A program made the position numbers and the translations under genes. Under the pieces are notes generated by a model. That model made no database searches and was not told the origin of the DNA. It saw nothing but the letters and a program-made list of their open reading frames with translations. A stretch of 64,000 nt of DNA from Aquimarina macrocephali JAMB N27 (GTDB taxonomy: Bacteria > Bacteroidota > Bacteroidia > Flavobacteriales > Flavobacteriaceae), in the NCBI RefSeq assembly GCF_000520995.1, contig NZ_JACA01000049.1, forward strand, positions 1-64,000, given 5' to 3'. Shown piece after piece: positions 47,930 to 57,093 of the stretch; the first letter of the stretch is position 1; every line of letters begins with the position of its first letter.

Positions 47930-48961
47930 TTAAAACAACATTTTTCGTTTTCGAACCAATAACCAGATGACTACGGGGGCACCAATTAGCGAAGTAATAG
48001 CATTAATTGGAAGTGTATATTCGCTAGATGGTAGTTGTGCAATACTATCACACACCAGCATAATAATGCTTCCTAGTAGTATTACAGCAGGGATTAATGT
48101 TTTATGATTTGAGGTATGAAATAGTTGCCTTGTAAGATGAGGTACAGCTAGACCAATAAAGGCAATCGGTCCGGCAAAAACGGTAACGCTACCGGCTAAT
48201 AATCCTGTAGCAACAATAATCAGAAAACGACTTGTCTTGATATTTAGCCCAAGGCTTCGAGCATAGTTTTCTCCCAGAAGTAGCGTGTTTAGAGGTTTTA
48301 TGGCAAGGATGGATAATAACATTCCTAATAATGATATACCAGAAAATATAAGTACATCATGCCAGGATAGATTTCCTAAACTTCCAAATCCCCAGAAAAT
48401 ATATCGTTGTAATTGATCGGCAGGAGCAAAGTAGGCCAATACACTTACTATAGCAGCTGTAATACTTCCGAACATAAGTCCGATAATAAGTATTGCCATT
48501 GTATCTCTCACTTTAATTGAAACAAGCATTACGGCAAACAATACTAATATACTACCCAAGCTGGCTGCAATAACCAATCCCCATTTTGAAATTAAAAAAG
48601 ATGATACTGCAACTCCGGTAAATGCGCTTCCTAATATCAATAGTGCCACTCCTAAACTTGCTCCAGAGCTTATGCCGAGTACAAAAGGGCCTGCTAATGG
48701 ATTTCTAAATAAGGTTTGCATTAGTAATCCTGAAACTCCAAGTCCACTACCTACAATTATCGCGGTGAGTGCTTTTGGCAATCGATAATCAACAATGATA
48801 TGTCTCCAGGCTTCTTTTTCTACAGTTCCCCCTACCAGGCTACTTAACGTATCCAACCATGGAATAAATACTGAGCCTAAGCTTATATTTGCAATAAAGC
48901 AAATTAACAAAAGCACGACAATACTTATAAAAACACGTTTGTATGATTTGGTTGGGGTCAA
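47930..48961 (-). CDS. FecCD/BtuC-type ABC transporter permease
   Basis: 343 residues, about ten membrane helices. Conserved regions YRLPKALTAIIVGSGLGVSGLLMQTLFRNPLAGPFVLGISSGASLG and FAGPIAFIGLAVPHLTRQL (the segment contacting the ATPase) define the iron/B12 permease family. Location in the B12 locus suggests cobalamin. It begins directly after the binding-protein stop. No ATP-binding subunit (BtuD) is in the window. Confidence 0.93.
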   Translation of the reverse strand: MTPTKSYKRVFISIVVLLLICFIANISLGSVFIPWLDTLSSLVGGTVEKEAWRHIIVDYRLPKALTAIIVGSGLGVSGLLMQTLFRNPLAGPFVLGISSGASLGVALLILGSAFTGVAVSSFLISKWGLVIAASLGSILVLFAVMLVSIKVRDTMAILIIGLMFGSITAAIVSVLAYFAPADQLQRYIFWGFGSLGNLSWHDVLIFSGISLLGMLLSILAIKPLNTLLLGENYARSLGLNIKTSRFLIIVATGLLAGSVTVFAGPIAFIGLAVPHLTRQLFHTSNHKTLIPAVILLGSIIMLVCDSIAQLPSSEYTLPINAITSLIGAPVVIWLLVRKRKMLF

Positions 48962-50110
48962 TTAATTTAGTTTTTCAAAAAAATAAGGTTCATAATCGGT
49001 TAATAATTCTGGATGGGCAATTTTAATGATATCTTTTAAAATTAAGTCGGGCCGCATAGGTCCTAATTCATAATATATTAATCCTCCTTTAGAACCCATC
49101 TTTAAAGTTGAAGAATATACGGCTTTATTTTTAAAGGCATCGAATAAAGTATACCGATGGTTCTTCGCTTTGAGCTCATCGAGTGATTTAGAATTTCCTG
49201 ATCCTATCCATAGCTCTGCCTTTTGCGCCTTTTCAAGTACACTTTCAAAACTTAATGCCAGGCTTCCGCTTTTTTTAACGTCTTCCCATAAATATGTAGT
49301 ATTAGCATCTTTTAAAAATTTGGCAACAAAACTACTTCCACCAGGAACATGCCATATATCCTTAAACATATTGCCAGATAAAACTGTTGGAGAAGAAGTT
49401 GTGTTTTTGGCTAAAGTAGTTGCTTGATTGTATTCTTTTTTAATATTTTGAAAGATATCTTCTGCCATTTTTTCTTTGCCAAAGAAAGCAGCCATAAATT
49501 TTATCCATTCTGCCCGACCTAAGGGATGTTCCTCTAGCCAGGAACCATTAATTACCACAGGAATTCCCGTTTTTTGTATCAGATCATAGGCTTTTGTATC
49601 TCCAGAGGAAGAAAATCCAACAACTAATTCGGGAGAAAGCTCAAGAACAACTTCTGTATTTAAATTCCATTCTTCGCCAAGTTCTTTAATTGCACCAGTA
49701 TTAATCAAAGCACGTGTTTTTTCAGAAGAAATATAATCTGTATGTGGAAATCCTACTAATTTCTCTTCAAGATTCATATACTCTAGTATTGGAATATCGG
49801 TAGTAGATGTTAGAACAACCCTCTCTATAGGCACTTCAATAAATATTGCATCTGGAGATTTGAATGGTTTTTCTGTTCCTTTTGGATGTAAAATATATGT
49901 AAGTCCCTCTTTTGCATCCGGCCAGGGTGTAGTAACCTTGATTTCTTTATAGTTTTCACGATTTTTAATAGTAAACCCTGAAGCGTATTCAATATTTTGA
50001 GGGGCCAGATACATTACGGTGAGTGGAGTAGTATCCTTTGGTGTTTTCTTACAAGAAGTACCTAATAAGAATAGTAAAGAAATGATAAAAACAGTACGCA
50101 TGAGCATCAT
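48962..50110 (-). CDS. BtuF-like periplasmic binding lipoprotein
   Basis: About 382 residues from the ATG of MMLMRTVFIISLLFLL; the longer frame to 50164 has an unlikely charged leader, and ATGs at 50107 and 50101 also serve. Lipobox LLGTSC. Two-lobe binding fold: ERVVLTSTTDIPILEYMNLEEKLVGFPH and SPELVVGFSS. Delivers B12 or an iron chelate to the adjacent permease; B12 is favoured by context. Stop and permease start are contiguous. Confidence 0.88.
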   Translation of the reverse strand: MMLMRTVFIISLLFLLGTSCKKTPKDTTPLTVMYLAPQNIEYASGFTIKNRENYKEIKVTTPWPDAKEGLTYILHPKGTEKPFKSPDAIFIEVPIERVVLTSTTDIPILEYMNLEEKLVGFPHTDYISSEKTRALINTGAIKELGEEWNLNTEVVLELSPELVVGFSSSGDTKAYDLIQKTGIPVVINGSWLEEHPLGRAEWIKFMAAFFGKEKMAEDIFQNIKKEYNQATTLAKNTTSSPTVLSGNMFKDIWHVPGGSSFVAKFLKDANTTYLWEDVKKSGSLALSFESVLEKAQKAELWIGSGNSKSLDELKAKNHRYTLFDAFKNKAVYSSTLKMGSKGGLIYYELGPMRPDLILKDIIKIAHPELLTDYEPYFFEKLN

Positions 50111-50373
50111 TTTTTTGTAAAAATAGTAAATCAGAATAAGTTTGGGTCTAAAGTGGCATTTCATTATTCTATAGATAATTTATATACACTTTAGTATCAA
50201 CTTAATAAATAGTAAAAAAAATGTTTTATGAATCATTTAATTAAAAAAATAATGATTATTTGATAAGCAAAACAATTTATAAACCGTCATTTAACTATTT
50301 GTTCTCTTTAAGCTAAAATCGGAAAACTGTTAAAAAACGTTCTTTGATATTTAATGCAAATGCATAAATAGAT

Positions 50374-51372
50374 ATGAAAAGCTTAAACTTACATTTTACC
50401 TTTTTAATAGTGTTATTGTTTTTTTCATGCTCTTATGAGGAAAGCAATATAGAGGATTACGAAAATCAAAAATTTCAGGAAGATAAAAATAGGAATATAG
50501 AAAGTTTAACGATAGTAAGCTACAATATATTTCATTTACCTGGTATTGCACGAATAAAACACTATAAGGAAGAAGAAAGATCGACAAAGCAGTTACAGGT
50601 TTTAACAGAAATGGCACCTTTATTAGACGTTATTGTTTTTCAGGAAGGATTTAACAGACAAGCCGAGACATATCTATTTAATAAATTGGAGGAGGTATAC
50701 CCTTATAACACAGTACTTGTTGGTCAATATTGTAGTGCAGGTTCTTATTGGAACTCTATTAATGGAGATTGTTCTAACAGTCTCTTTGTTGTTAATGGAG
50801 GGGTAAGAATTTTTAGTAAATATCCGATTGATATAAAAAGGCAATACGTGTTTAACAACTCTGCATACGGAACGGCGGATTATTATTCTAATAAGGGTGC
50901 AGTATATGTTGAGATTACTAAAAATGAAAAAAAATACCATGTTGTAGGTACACATTTACAAGCAGATCAAGGAAATTATAATGGAACTTCTGTTCGGTTA
51001 AAGCAATTAGAAGAGATTAGAGATTGGGTAAATAGTTTAAAAATACCAATATCAGAACCTTTAATTTATGCGGGAGATATGAATGTGGAATATACAGATA
51101 CATTTTCATATAAGGATATGAAAAGTATTTTGAATTCTAGAATATCATATTCTTTTAACCCTTCTACAGAAGCAGGGACCTATTCTAATACCAATACTTT
51201 GGTTAGAAAAGAATATCCAAATTATAATAATACGTTAGATTATATTTTAATTAGTAAGAGTCATAAGCAACCAGTTTTTATACCTGAAATGAAGATGCTT
51301 CAATTTGTGAAAGATGGTGAAGATCTATCAGATCATAATGCGGTAAAAACAACATATAGTTTCAATAATTAA
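50374..51372 (+). CDS. sphingomyelinase-like EEP phosphodiesterase, lipoprotein
   Basis: 332 residues. Lipobox LLFFSC at about residue 19. Endonuclease/exonuclease/phosphatase fold: SYNIFHLPG, VIVFQEGFN (metal E), VVGTHLQAD, YAGDMNVEY and LSDHNAVK (catalytic DH). The disulfide-like stretch GQYCSAGSYW...NGDCSNSLFVVNGGVRIFSKYPI is like bacterial sphingomyelinase C. It would cleave a phosphosphingolipid or similar phosphodiester outside the cytoplasm. An odd neighbour inside the B12 locus. Confidence 0.85.
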   Translation: MKSLNLHFTFLIVLLFFSCSYEESNIEDYENQKFQEDKNRNIESLTIVSYNIFHLPGIARIKHYKEEERSTKQLQVLTEMAPLLDVIVFQEGFNRQAETYLFNKLEEVYPYNTVLVGQYCSAGSYWNSINGDCSNSLFVVNGGVRIFSKYPIDIKRQYVFNNSAYGTADYYSNKGAVYVEITKNEKKYHVVGTHLQADQGNYNGTSVRLKQLEEIRDWVNSLKIPISEPLIYAGDMNVEYTDTFSYKDMKSILNSRISYSFNPSTEAGTYSNTNTLVRKEYPNYNNTLDYILISKSHKQPVFIPEMKMLQFVKDGEDLSDHNAVKTTYSFNN

Positions 51373-51440
51373 TCATGTTTAAAACAATAAATATCCTTGC
51401 ATAAAATATAGGGGTATTTATTAATATACGTGCAATGAGT

Positions 51441-51959
51441 CTAAATAGCAATTACATCTCCGTATGCTATTTTGATAGAAAAAGAATCTTTAAGGTCTAT
51501 TTGTTGGAGGTTAGCAAGTAACGCTCTCATGGGACCGGCATGGGTTACTACGGCAATTTTTTCTTCAGAAACATGATCCAAAGAGGTATAAAAATCCAAA
51601 ATTCGTTCTTGTAGTGTGATATATGACTCCCCATTTGGGACTTGTATATTTACAAAATCATTCATCCAGGGGTCTATTTCTGAACTATGTATAGCATCCC
51701 AAGGTTGTAACTCCCAATCTCCAAAATTTAATTCCTTAAGTCGATTATCATAGATAATTTCTTTTTTGAATGTTTTGGCTAATAGTTTACATCGTTGTAA
51801 TGGGCTACTATATATCGTAGTAATTTCATGAATAGGAATACATTGATGTATTTTTTCTACTTCTGTAGTAAATGTATCTGTAATTCCGATATCACTTTGC
51901 CCATAGCAAATTCCTTTTTCAATATTTGGAGTAGTATGTCTTACCAGATATATTTCCAT
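51441..51959 (-). CDS. cobC: alpha-ribazole phosphatase-like
   Basis: 172 residues, histidine phosphatase fold: catalytic VRHTTPNIEKGICYGQSDI at the N-terminus, YSSPLQRCKLLA, LKELNFGDWE, and THAGPMRALL. In B12 salvage it removes phosphate from alpha-ribazole phosphate or adenosylcobalamin 5'-phosphate. It starts inside cobS (19-nt overlap), the last gene of the operon. Confidence 0.9.
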   Translation of the reverse strand: MEIYLVRHTTPNIEKGICYGQSDIGITDTFTTEVEKIHQCIPIHEITTIYSSPLQRCKLLAKTFKKEIIYDNRLKELNFGDWELQPWDAIHSSEIDPWMNDFVNIQVPNGESYITLQERILDFYTSLDHVSEEKIAVVTHAGPMRALLANLQQIDLKDSFSIKIAYGDVIAI

Positions 51960-52705
51960 AATGCTATGCTAGTAAGATAAAATACAATTTCACTAAGCTG
52001 TTGGACAGCACCTGCACAATCTCCTGTTTGTCCACCAATCCATTTTTTAAATTTGGCTGCTAAGAACATTTTTGACAAGTACATAGGGATCAAGGTAAGA
52101 AATATCATGGGATTTTTGAAGAAAAATAGGGGAGCAATACCAAATATACCACTAATCAATAATGAACGTATACCCATGCTTTTTGCTGCCGGTTTGGCTT
52201 TACTGTTTTCTGTATCTCTTACATAAGAATGTGTAAAAATTAAGGAGGTAGCTATAAAACGGCTTAAGGCATGTCCAGAAATTAGTATTAGAGGGATGAA
52301 ATACGTTTCTATTTCTCTTAATGCTGCAAATTTTATGCTTAGAATTAATACTAGTCCAATAGTACCATAGGTACCTAGACGAGAATCTTTCATGATCAAA
52401 AGTATTTTATCTTTGGTCCATCCACCACCAAATCCATCACACACATCGGCGAATCCGTCTTCATGAAAAGCGCCTGTGGCATAAATAGTAGAAAACATAG
52501 ATAGTAGTATTGAGATTTCTACCGAAAAAATAAAAGAAGCTCCGTAAAAAACGATAGCACCAATACTTCCGACGATGATTCCTACTAGAGGAAAATATTT
52601 AGAACTAAGACGTAAATTTTCAGAATCGTGATTTACCCATTTTGGACAAGGAATACGAGTGAAAAACATCAATGCAGTAAAAAAGATGTGAATTTCTTTT
52701 TTCAT
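51941..52705 (-). CDS. cobS: adenosylcobinamide-GDP ribazoletransferase
   Basis: 254 residues, multi-pass membrane protein. Opening FFTRIPCPKWVN and the metal site GAFHEDGFADVCDGFGGG are diagnostic of CobS, which joins adenosylcobinamide-GDP and alpha-ribazole to make adenosylcobalamin (phosphate). It ends GGQTGDCAGAVQQLSE, also conserved. Confidence 0.95.
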   Translation of the reverse strand: MKKEIHIFFTALMFFTRIPCPKWVNHDSENLRLSSKYFPLVGIIVGSIGAIVFYGASFIFSVEISILLSMFSTIYATGAFHEDGFADVCDGFGGGWTKDKILLIMKDSRLGTYGTIGLVLILSIKFAALREIETYFIPLILISGHALSRFIATSLIFTHSYVRDTENSKAKPAAKSMGIRSLLISGIFGIAPLFFFKNPMIFLTLIPMYLSKMFLAAKFKKWIGGQTGDCAGAVQQLSEIVFYLTSIALWKYIW

Positions 52706-52708
52706 GAT

Positions 52709-53047
52709 TTATTTAAAATTAATGTCCATAGTAGAATCCTCTACAAGATATTGCCACAATGGAATTAAAGCACTAATGATAAGTATAAAAGCTAGAATTA
52801 TCCCAATGCCTCCAACTTTGTTTTTCTTTAAAAATGAAATGACTCCAAAATAAAGGCTTAATAATCCAATACAAACAGAGGTTATTCTAAAAGTTTTGGC
52901 AACAGTGAATATATAAGAATTTAACTCAGAAGTATTTTTTGATGATTCAATTAAAATAGAGTACTGCCGAGACAGATCAATAGTATACCAGTATACGAAA
53001 TACATCCCGACAATAGCGATAAATATGGATAAGATTCCTTTTTTCAT
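52709..53047 (-). CDS. small membrane protein within cob operon, unknown
   Basis: 112 residues, three hydrophobic segments (about 3-24, 50-70 and 78-98) with a Ser/Asn-rich loop. Three nt before cobS and nine after cobT, so clearly cotranscribed. I do not recognise it and no B12 role is implied by sequence. Confidence 0.7.
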   Translation of the reverse strand: MKKGILSIFIAIVGMYFVYWYTIDLSRQYSILIESSKNTSELNSYIFTVAKTFRITSVCIGLLSLYFGVISFLKKNKVGGIGIILAFILIISALIPLWQYLVEDSTMDINFK

Positions 53048-53056
53048 TGTGTTAAA

Positions 53057-54094
53057 CTATTCACTACCAGAAACTCCAGCACTTTCAAAACTAGCCATAG
53101 TATTAAGAAAAGTAACTGCAGATTCTATAATAGGATAAGCTACAGCAACTCCTGTTCCTTCTCCTAATCGCATACCAAGATTAATTAATGGTTTTTTATC
53201 TAAAAACTCATACATCTTTTGGTGTCCTTGTTCTTCTGATGTATGAGCAAATATGCAATAATCTAATACATTTTGATGCATAGCATATGCAGCTAATAAA
53301 GCAGAAGTAACAATAAACCCATCTATGATAATAGTCATTTTGAGTTCTGCTGCTTTTAAAATTGCTCCGGTAATCATAGCAATTTCAAATCCTCCAAATA
53401 TAGTTAGTGCTTCAAGTGGAGAAGAAGGTATATGTTTTTGGTATACTTCGGATAAAATTTGTTGCTTGATTTTAATAGCTGAAGTATCCAGACCTGTTCC
53501 AGAACCTACACATTCTGCCAAAGGAACCTTTGTGAAATATGACATCAATAATGAAGAAGCAGAAGTGTTTCCGATTCCCATTTCGCCAAAACCTATAGTA
53601 TTACAGCCATTATTAAACGTTTCTGTGACCAGATCAGCACCTTTTTGTATAGCTATGGTACATTGTTTTGCGGTCATAGCAGGTTTTTCTTGATAATTTT
53701 GAGTACCAAAATCAATTTTTTCGTGAATGATACCAGGGATATTTTCAAAATCATGATTAACTCCGGCATCTACTATTTTAAGAGCAATATGATGTTGCTT
53801 GCAAAAGACATTAATAGCGGCTCCTTCATTTACAAAATTATAAACCATTTGTGCGGTCACTTCTTGGGGATAAAGGTTGACTTCTCTTTTTTTTGCAATA
53901 CCGTGATCACCGGCAAAAACTAGAATAGTAGGCTGATCTAAACTGGGTTGGTCCGTGTTTTGAATCATACCTATTTGTAAAGCTACTGTTTCAAGTACTC
54001 CTAATGCTCCAACAGGTTTTGTTTTAGTATTAATTTTGTTTTGAAGAGTTGCTTCAAGGGTATTATTAAAGATAGGTTTTATATCAAAGTCCAT
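53057..54094 (-). CDS. cobT: nicotinate-nucleotide-dimethylbenzimidazole phosphoribosyltransferase
   Basis: 345 residues. N-terminal LQNKINTKTKPVGALGVLE, VFAGDHGI, GFGEMGIGNTSAS, and the active glutamate in MRLGEGTGVAVAYPI are CobT hallmarks. Makes alpha-ribazole phosphate from a lower-ligand base and NaMN. The 14-nt gap to cobU and 9 nt to the next gene mark one operon. Confidence 0.96.
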   Translation of the reverse strand: MDFDIKPIFNNTLEATLQNKINTKTKPVGALGVLETVALQIGMIQNTDQPSLDQPTILVFAGDHGIAKKREVNLYPQEVTAQMVYNFVNEGAAINVFCKQHHIALKIVDAGVNHDFENIPGIIHEKIDFGTQNYQEKPAMTAKQCTIAIQKGADLVTETFNNGCNTIGFGEMGIGNTSASSLLMSYFTKVPLAECVGSGTGLDTSAIKIKQQILSEVYQKHIPSSPLEALTIFGGFEIAMITGAILKAAELKMTIIIDGFIVTSALLAAYAMHQNVLDYCIFAHTSEEQGHQKMYEFLDKKPLINLGMRLGEGTGVAVAYPIIESAVTFLNTMASFESAGVSGSE

Positions 54095-54108
54095 GTATAT
54101 TTTGGTTA

Positions 54109-54618
54109 TTAAGAGTTTTTGATTTCAACAGGAATACCAGAAATCATTAATATTGCTTTATCGGCATGACTAGCTATATGTTGGTTCATCCAGCCTTGTA
54201 GTTCGGTAAATTTTCTACCAATTTTGGTAGTAGCGTGAACCCCCATTCCGATTTCATTAGAAATGATAATTATAGTCGCATTTATGTTTAATAGTTTATC
54301 AAATTCTGCTTTTGCTTGCGACAGTGAGAGCTGGATGTCATTTTTTGTATCCATATAGTAGTTGGTAAGCCACAAAGTAACACAATCGATCACAACAACA
54401 CTATCTTTTTTAACAACTTTAGAGATTTCTTTTTCTTCTTCAATAGAGACCCAACGATCGTCGCGATCTGCAATATGCCTATCTATACGTTTGCGATGAT
54501 CATCATCCCAAATGCGTGAAGTCGCTAGATAATAAGGAGTGTCGGATAACTGTAATGCCAGACGCTGTGCATAGCTGCTTTTACCAGAACGTTCTCCTCC
54601 TGTAATGTAATACAACAT
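54109..54618 (-). CDS. cobU: adenosylcobinamide kinase/guanylyltransferase
   Basis: 169 residues from MLYYITGGERSGKSSYAQ. The P-loop GGERSGKS, the guanylylation region KRIDRHIADRDDRW (histidine acceptor) and ISNEIGMGV fit CobU/CobP. An in-frame ATG at 54657 lies upstream of the -7 box and is excluded. First gene of cobU-T-orf-S-C, the nucleotide loop assembly path. Confidence 0.95.
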   Translation of the reverse strand: MLYYITGGERSGKSSYAQRLALQLSDTPYYLATSRIWDDDHRKRIDRHIADRDDRWVSIEEEKEISKVVKKDSVVVIDCVTLWLTNYYMDTKNDIQLSLSQAKAEFDKLLNINATIIIISNEIGMGVHATTKIGRKFTELQGWMNQHIASHADKAILMISGIPVEIKNS

Positions 54619-54638
54619 TGAATTGGTTTTAGAGATAG

Positions 54639-54646
54639 CAAAGGTA
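54639..54646 (-). promoter_or_regulatory. -7 box for the cob operon
   Basis: TACCTTTG on the minus strand matches TAnnTTTG. It gives a leader of about 15 nt to cobU, too short for a riboswitch. A TTTA lies 22 bp upstream as a weak -33. Confidence 0.5.
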
Positions 54647-54715
54647 ATCGAATACATTATTTATTTGTTAAAGTAATCCGAAATTCCATAAAATATAATA
54701 CATTCGCGCAGAATT

Positions 54716-54981
54716 TTGGTTCTGATACTCCTTTCATGGGAGTTGAGGATTAAAAGGGAATCAGGTACAATGAAGAATGAAGTTAGCATATAAATCTCGA
54801 TTTTTTTAATTTTTAATCGTATTTCTGAAGTTTAACATCGTAAATCAATATTCCTGAGCTGTTCCCGCAACTGTATGCTGTGTCCATCATTAAAAAGGAT
54901 GCTTGTTGTTAATACTTTATAACCACTGCTCGTTTGACGATCGGGAAGGTAAACAACAAGACGCGAGCCAGGAGACCTGCC
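54716..54981 (+). promoter_or_regulatory. cobalamin riboswitch upstream of btuB
   Basis: Class features in order: AAAAGGGAATCAGGTACAA (54750-54768), CCCGCAACTGTA (54863-54874), ACCACTG in the B12 box, CGGGAAGG (54942-54949), and GCGAGCCAGGAGACCTGCC at the 3' end (54963-54981). A spacer of about 90 nt lies between the first and second elements, longer than usual. A weak GTATG/CATAC hairpin with six T follows at 55021-55045. Adenosylcobalamin binding should shut off the receptor gene that starts at 55077. Confidence 0.9.
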
Positions 54982-55076
54982 TTTATTCATTGTAATCAAA
55001 CTTTCGGGACAATTGTTTGGGTATGGGTAAACTACATACTTTTTTCCGGTAATTGTAAAAATTAAGTGTTTAAGTA

Positions 55077-57020
55077 ATGAACAAAAAAGTATTTTTTGGA
55101 ACAGCATTTTTAATGTTGGGATCATCTGTTGTATTTGGACAGGAGATCCAAATAGATGAGGTGGTTAATGAGCTAGACGAGGTGGTTATTTCTGACTCTA
55201 AGTTTAGTTTGAAACGAGAACAAAGCGGTAAGGTAATTACTAAAATTACTGCTAAAGAACTAGAACGTAGCCAGGGGCAATCTGTAGCTACAGTACTTGC
55301 AAGAGCAACAGGCTTGTTTATTAATGGTAACGGTAGCGCCGCTGGGCAAGACCTTGGAGTTTATGTGCGTGGAGGGCGTAATCGTCAGGTAGTTATTAGA
55401 ATTGATGGGGTAACAGTTAGTGATCCTTCTACTTCTTCTGGAGATTTTGATTTACGATTACTATCGGTTAATCAAATACAGGAAATTGAAATTCTTAAAG
55501 GAGCATCGAGTACTTTATATGGTTCTGGAGCTGCGGCTGCAGTAATCAATATTATTACAAAATCTGAGAGTAAGAAAAAGATATCTGCTAGTTTTCAATC
55601 CAGTATAGGAACGAATCAATCTCAGGAAGATCAGGATTATGATATTAATGAATTTATAAACCTTGCATCGATTAACGGAACCTTGGGAAAAGTAAGCTAT
55701 TTGGCAAGCGTAGGAAATCAGTTTAGTGATGGATTATCGGCAGCAGAGACCGAAGGAGCAGAAAGCGATGCATTTTCTAAATTTAATGTATATACCAAGT
55801 TAGGATATCGATGGAATGATAATTTTAGATTTCATTTTTTTGGAAATTTAGATCAATATAAAAATGATTTCGATGCTGCGGCAGGAATAGATGGAGACAA
55901 TCGATTTGAGAGTCAACAATTAAGAGCGGGATCTTTTTGGGAGATTAAGTACCCTAAGGGTAGTTTTACATTTACAAACAGTTTTGCATCCTTAGAAAGA
56001 GATCTTACCAAGTCTAGCTTTCCTTCAAGATATGAAGGTAATGTGCATACTTTTGATGCATATAATAAATACACCTTTAACAATACACTACATACGGTTA
56101 TTGGGGCTAATGGTTCGTATAGTAAATTTAGTCTTCTAAATATTCCTTTTGGTACTACAAATCTAGAAGAGACAATTAGTGATACCGATGCAGAATTTGA
56201 TATTATTGACCCTTATATTAATATAGTATATGCTTCAGATTTTGGTTTTAATCTAAATGCAGGAGCGAGATATAATATTCATAGTACCTATGATAATCAT
56301 GTTGTTTATACTATAAATCCATCATATACCCACACATTTGGAGATAATTATATTAAAGGATTAGCATCATATAGTACCGCATATATCACTCCGTCATTAT
56401 TTCAGCTATATGATACGGCCTTCTTTACAGGAAATCCAGATCTTAAACCAGAAGAGAGTGCAACTATAGAAGGAGGAATTGAATTATCTCATAAGAAGAA
56501 AGCTACGGTGAGTGTAGTTTATTTTAATCGTAAATCAGAAAACTTTATCACTTTTGACCCTACTACTTTTGTGAATTTTAATTCACCCGATGATATAAAG
56601 GTAGATGGAGTAGAAGTAGAGGTGTCGACAACAGTTTTAGAGGACAAACTATCTGTAAAAGGGAATTATACCTATACTAATATTGACAAATTAGACGATA
56701 ATATCAGAATTCCTGAACATATGATTAATGCTAGTATTGGTTATCAATTAGGAAAAAAGACATATACTTCGTTAAACTATCAGTATAATACCAAGCGTAC
56801 AGATAACGATTTTGCTAATACAGACCCGGTTACTTTTGCCCCAACACAAGTTTCTCTTGATGGTTATGGTATATTAGATTTTTATATTAGTCACCGACTA
56901 CTAAAAAATCTAAATATTTATGCAGCGATGCATAATATTACCAATGAAGATTATCAGGAGATTTTAGGATTTAGTACCAAAGGTAGAAATGCCAGAGTTG
57001 GAATTAATCTGGAATTCTAA
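55077..57020 (+). CDS. btuB: TonB-dependent vitamin B12 receptor (BtuB-like)
   Basis: 647 residues. Signal peptide of about 21 residues ending VFG-QE, TonB-box-like DEVVISDS, plug domain (about 50-160: ATVLARATGLFI, VYVRGGRNRQVVIRIDGV, IEILKGASSTLYGSGAAAAVINI), then a 22-strand barrel ending in NARVGINLEF with the terminal F. Imports B12 or cobinamide across the outer membrane using TonB. Regulated by the riboswitch in its leader; a bidirectional terminator follows. Confidence 0.93.
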   Translation: MNKKVFFGTAFLMLGSSVVFGQEIQIDEVVNELDEVVISDSKFSLKREQSGKVITKITAKELERSQGQSVATVLARATGLFINGNGSAAGQDLGVYVRGGRNRQVVIRIDGVTVSDPSTSSGDFDLRLLSVNQIQEIEILKGASSTLYGSGAAAAVINIITKSESKKKISASFQSSIGTNQSQEDQDYDINEFINLASINGTLGKVSYLASVGNQFSDGLSAAETEGAESDAFSKFNVYTKLGYRWNDNFRFHFFGNLDQYKNDFDAAAGIDGDNRFESQQLRAGSFWEIKYPKGSFTFTNSFASLERDLTKSSFPSRYEGNVHTFDAYNKYTFNNTLHTVIGANGSYSKFSLLNIPFGTTNLEETISDTDAEFDIIDPYINIVYASDFGFNLNAGARYNIHSTYDNHVVYTINPSYTHTFGDNYIKGLASYSTAYITPSLFQLYDTAFFTGNPDLKPEESATIEGGIELSHKKKATVSVVYFNRKSENFITFDPTTFVNFNSPDDIKVDGVEVEVSTTVLEDKLSVKGNYTYTNIDKLDDNIRIPEHMINASIGYQLGKKTYTSLNYQYNTKRTDNDFANTDPVTFAPTQVSLDGYGILDFYISHRLLKNLNIYAAMHNITNEDYQEILGFSTKGRNARVGINLEF

Positions 57021-57042
57021 ATATTATAACCCGGGTTTAATC

Positions 57043-57075
57043 AAAAACTCCTGAACGAATAGTTCAGGAGTTTTT
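57043..57075. terminator. bidirectional terminator
   Basis: AAAAACTCCTGAAC (57043-57056), loop GAATA, GTTCAGGAGTTTTT (57062-57075), perfect, between btuB and the convergent S41 gene. Confidence 0.85.
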
Positions 57076-57093
57076 ACTTTTTTAGAGATTATA

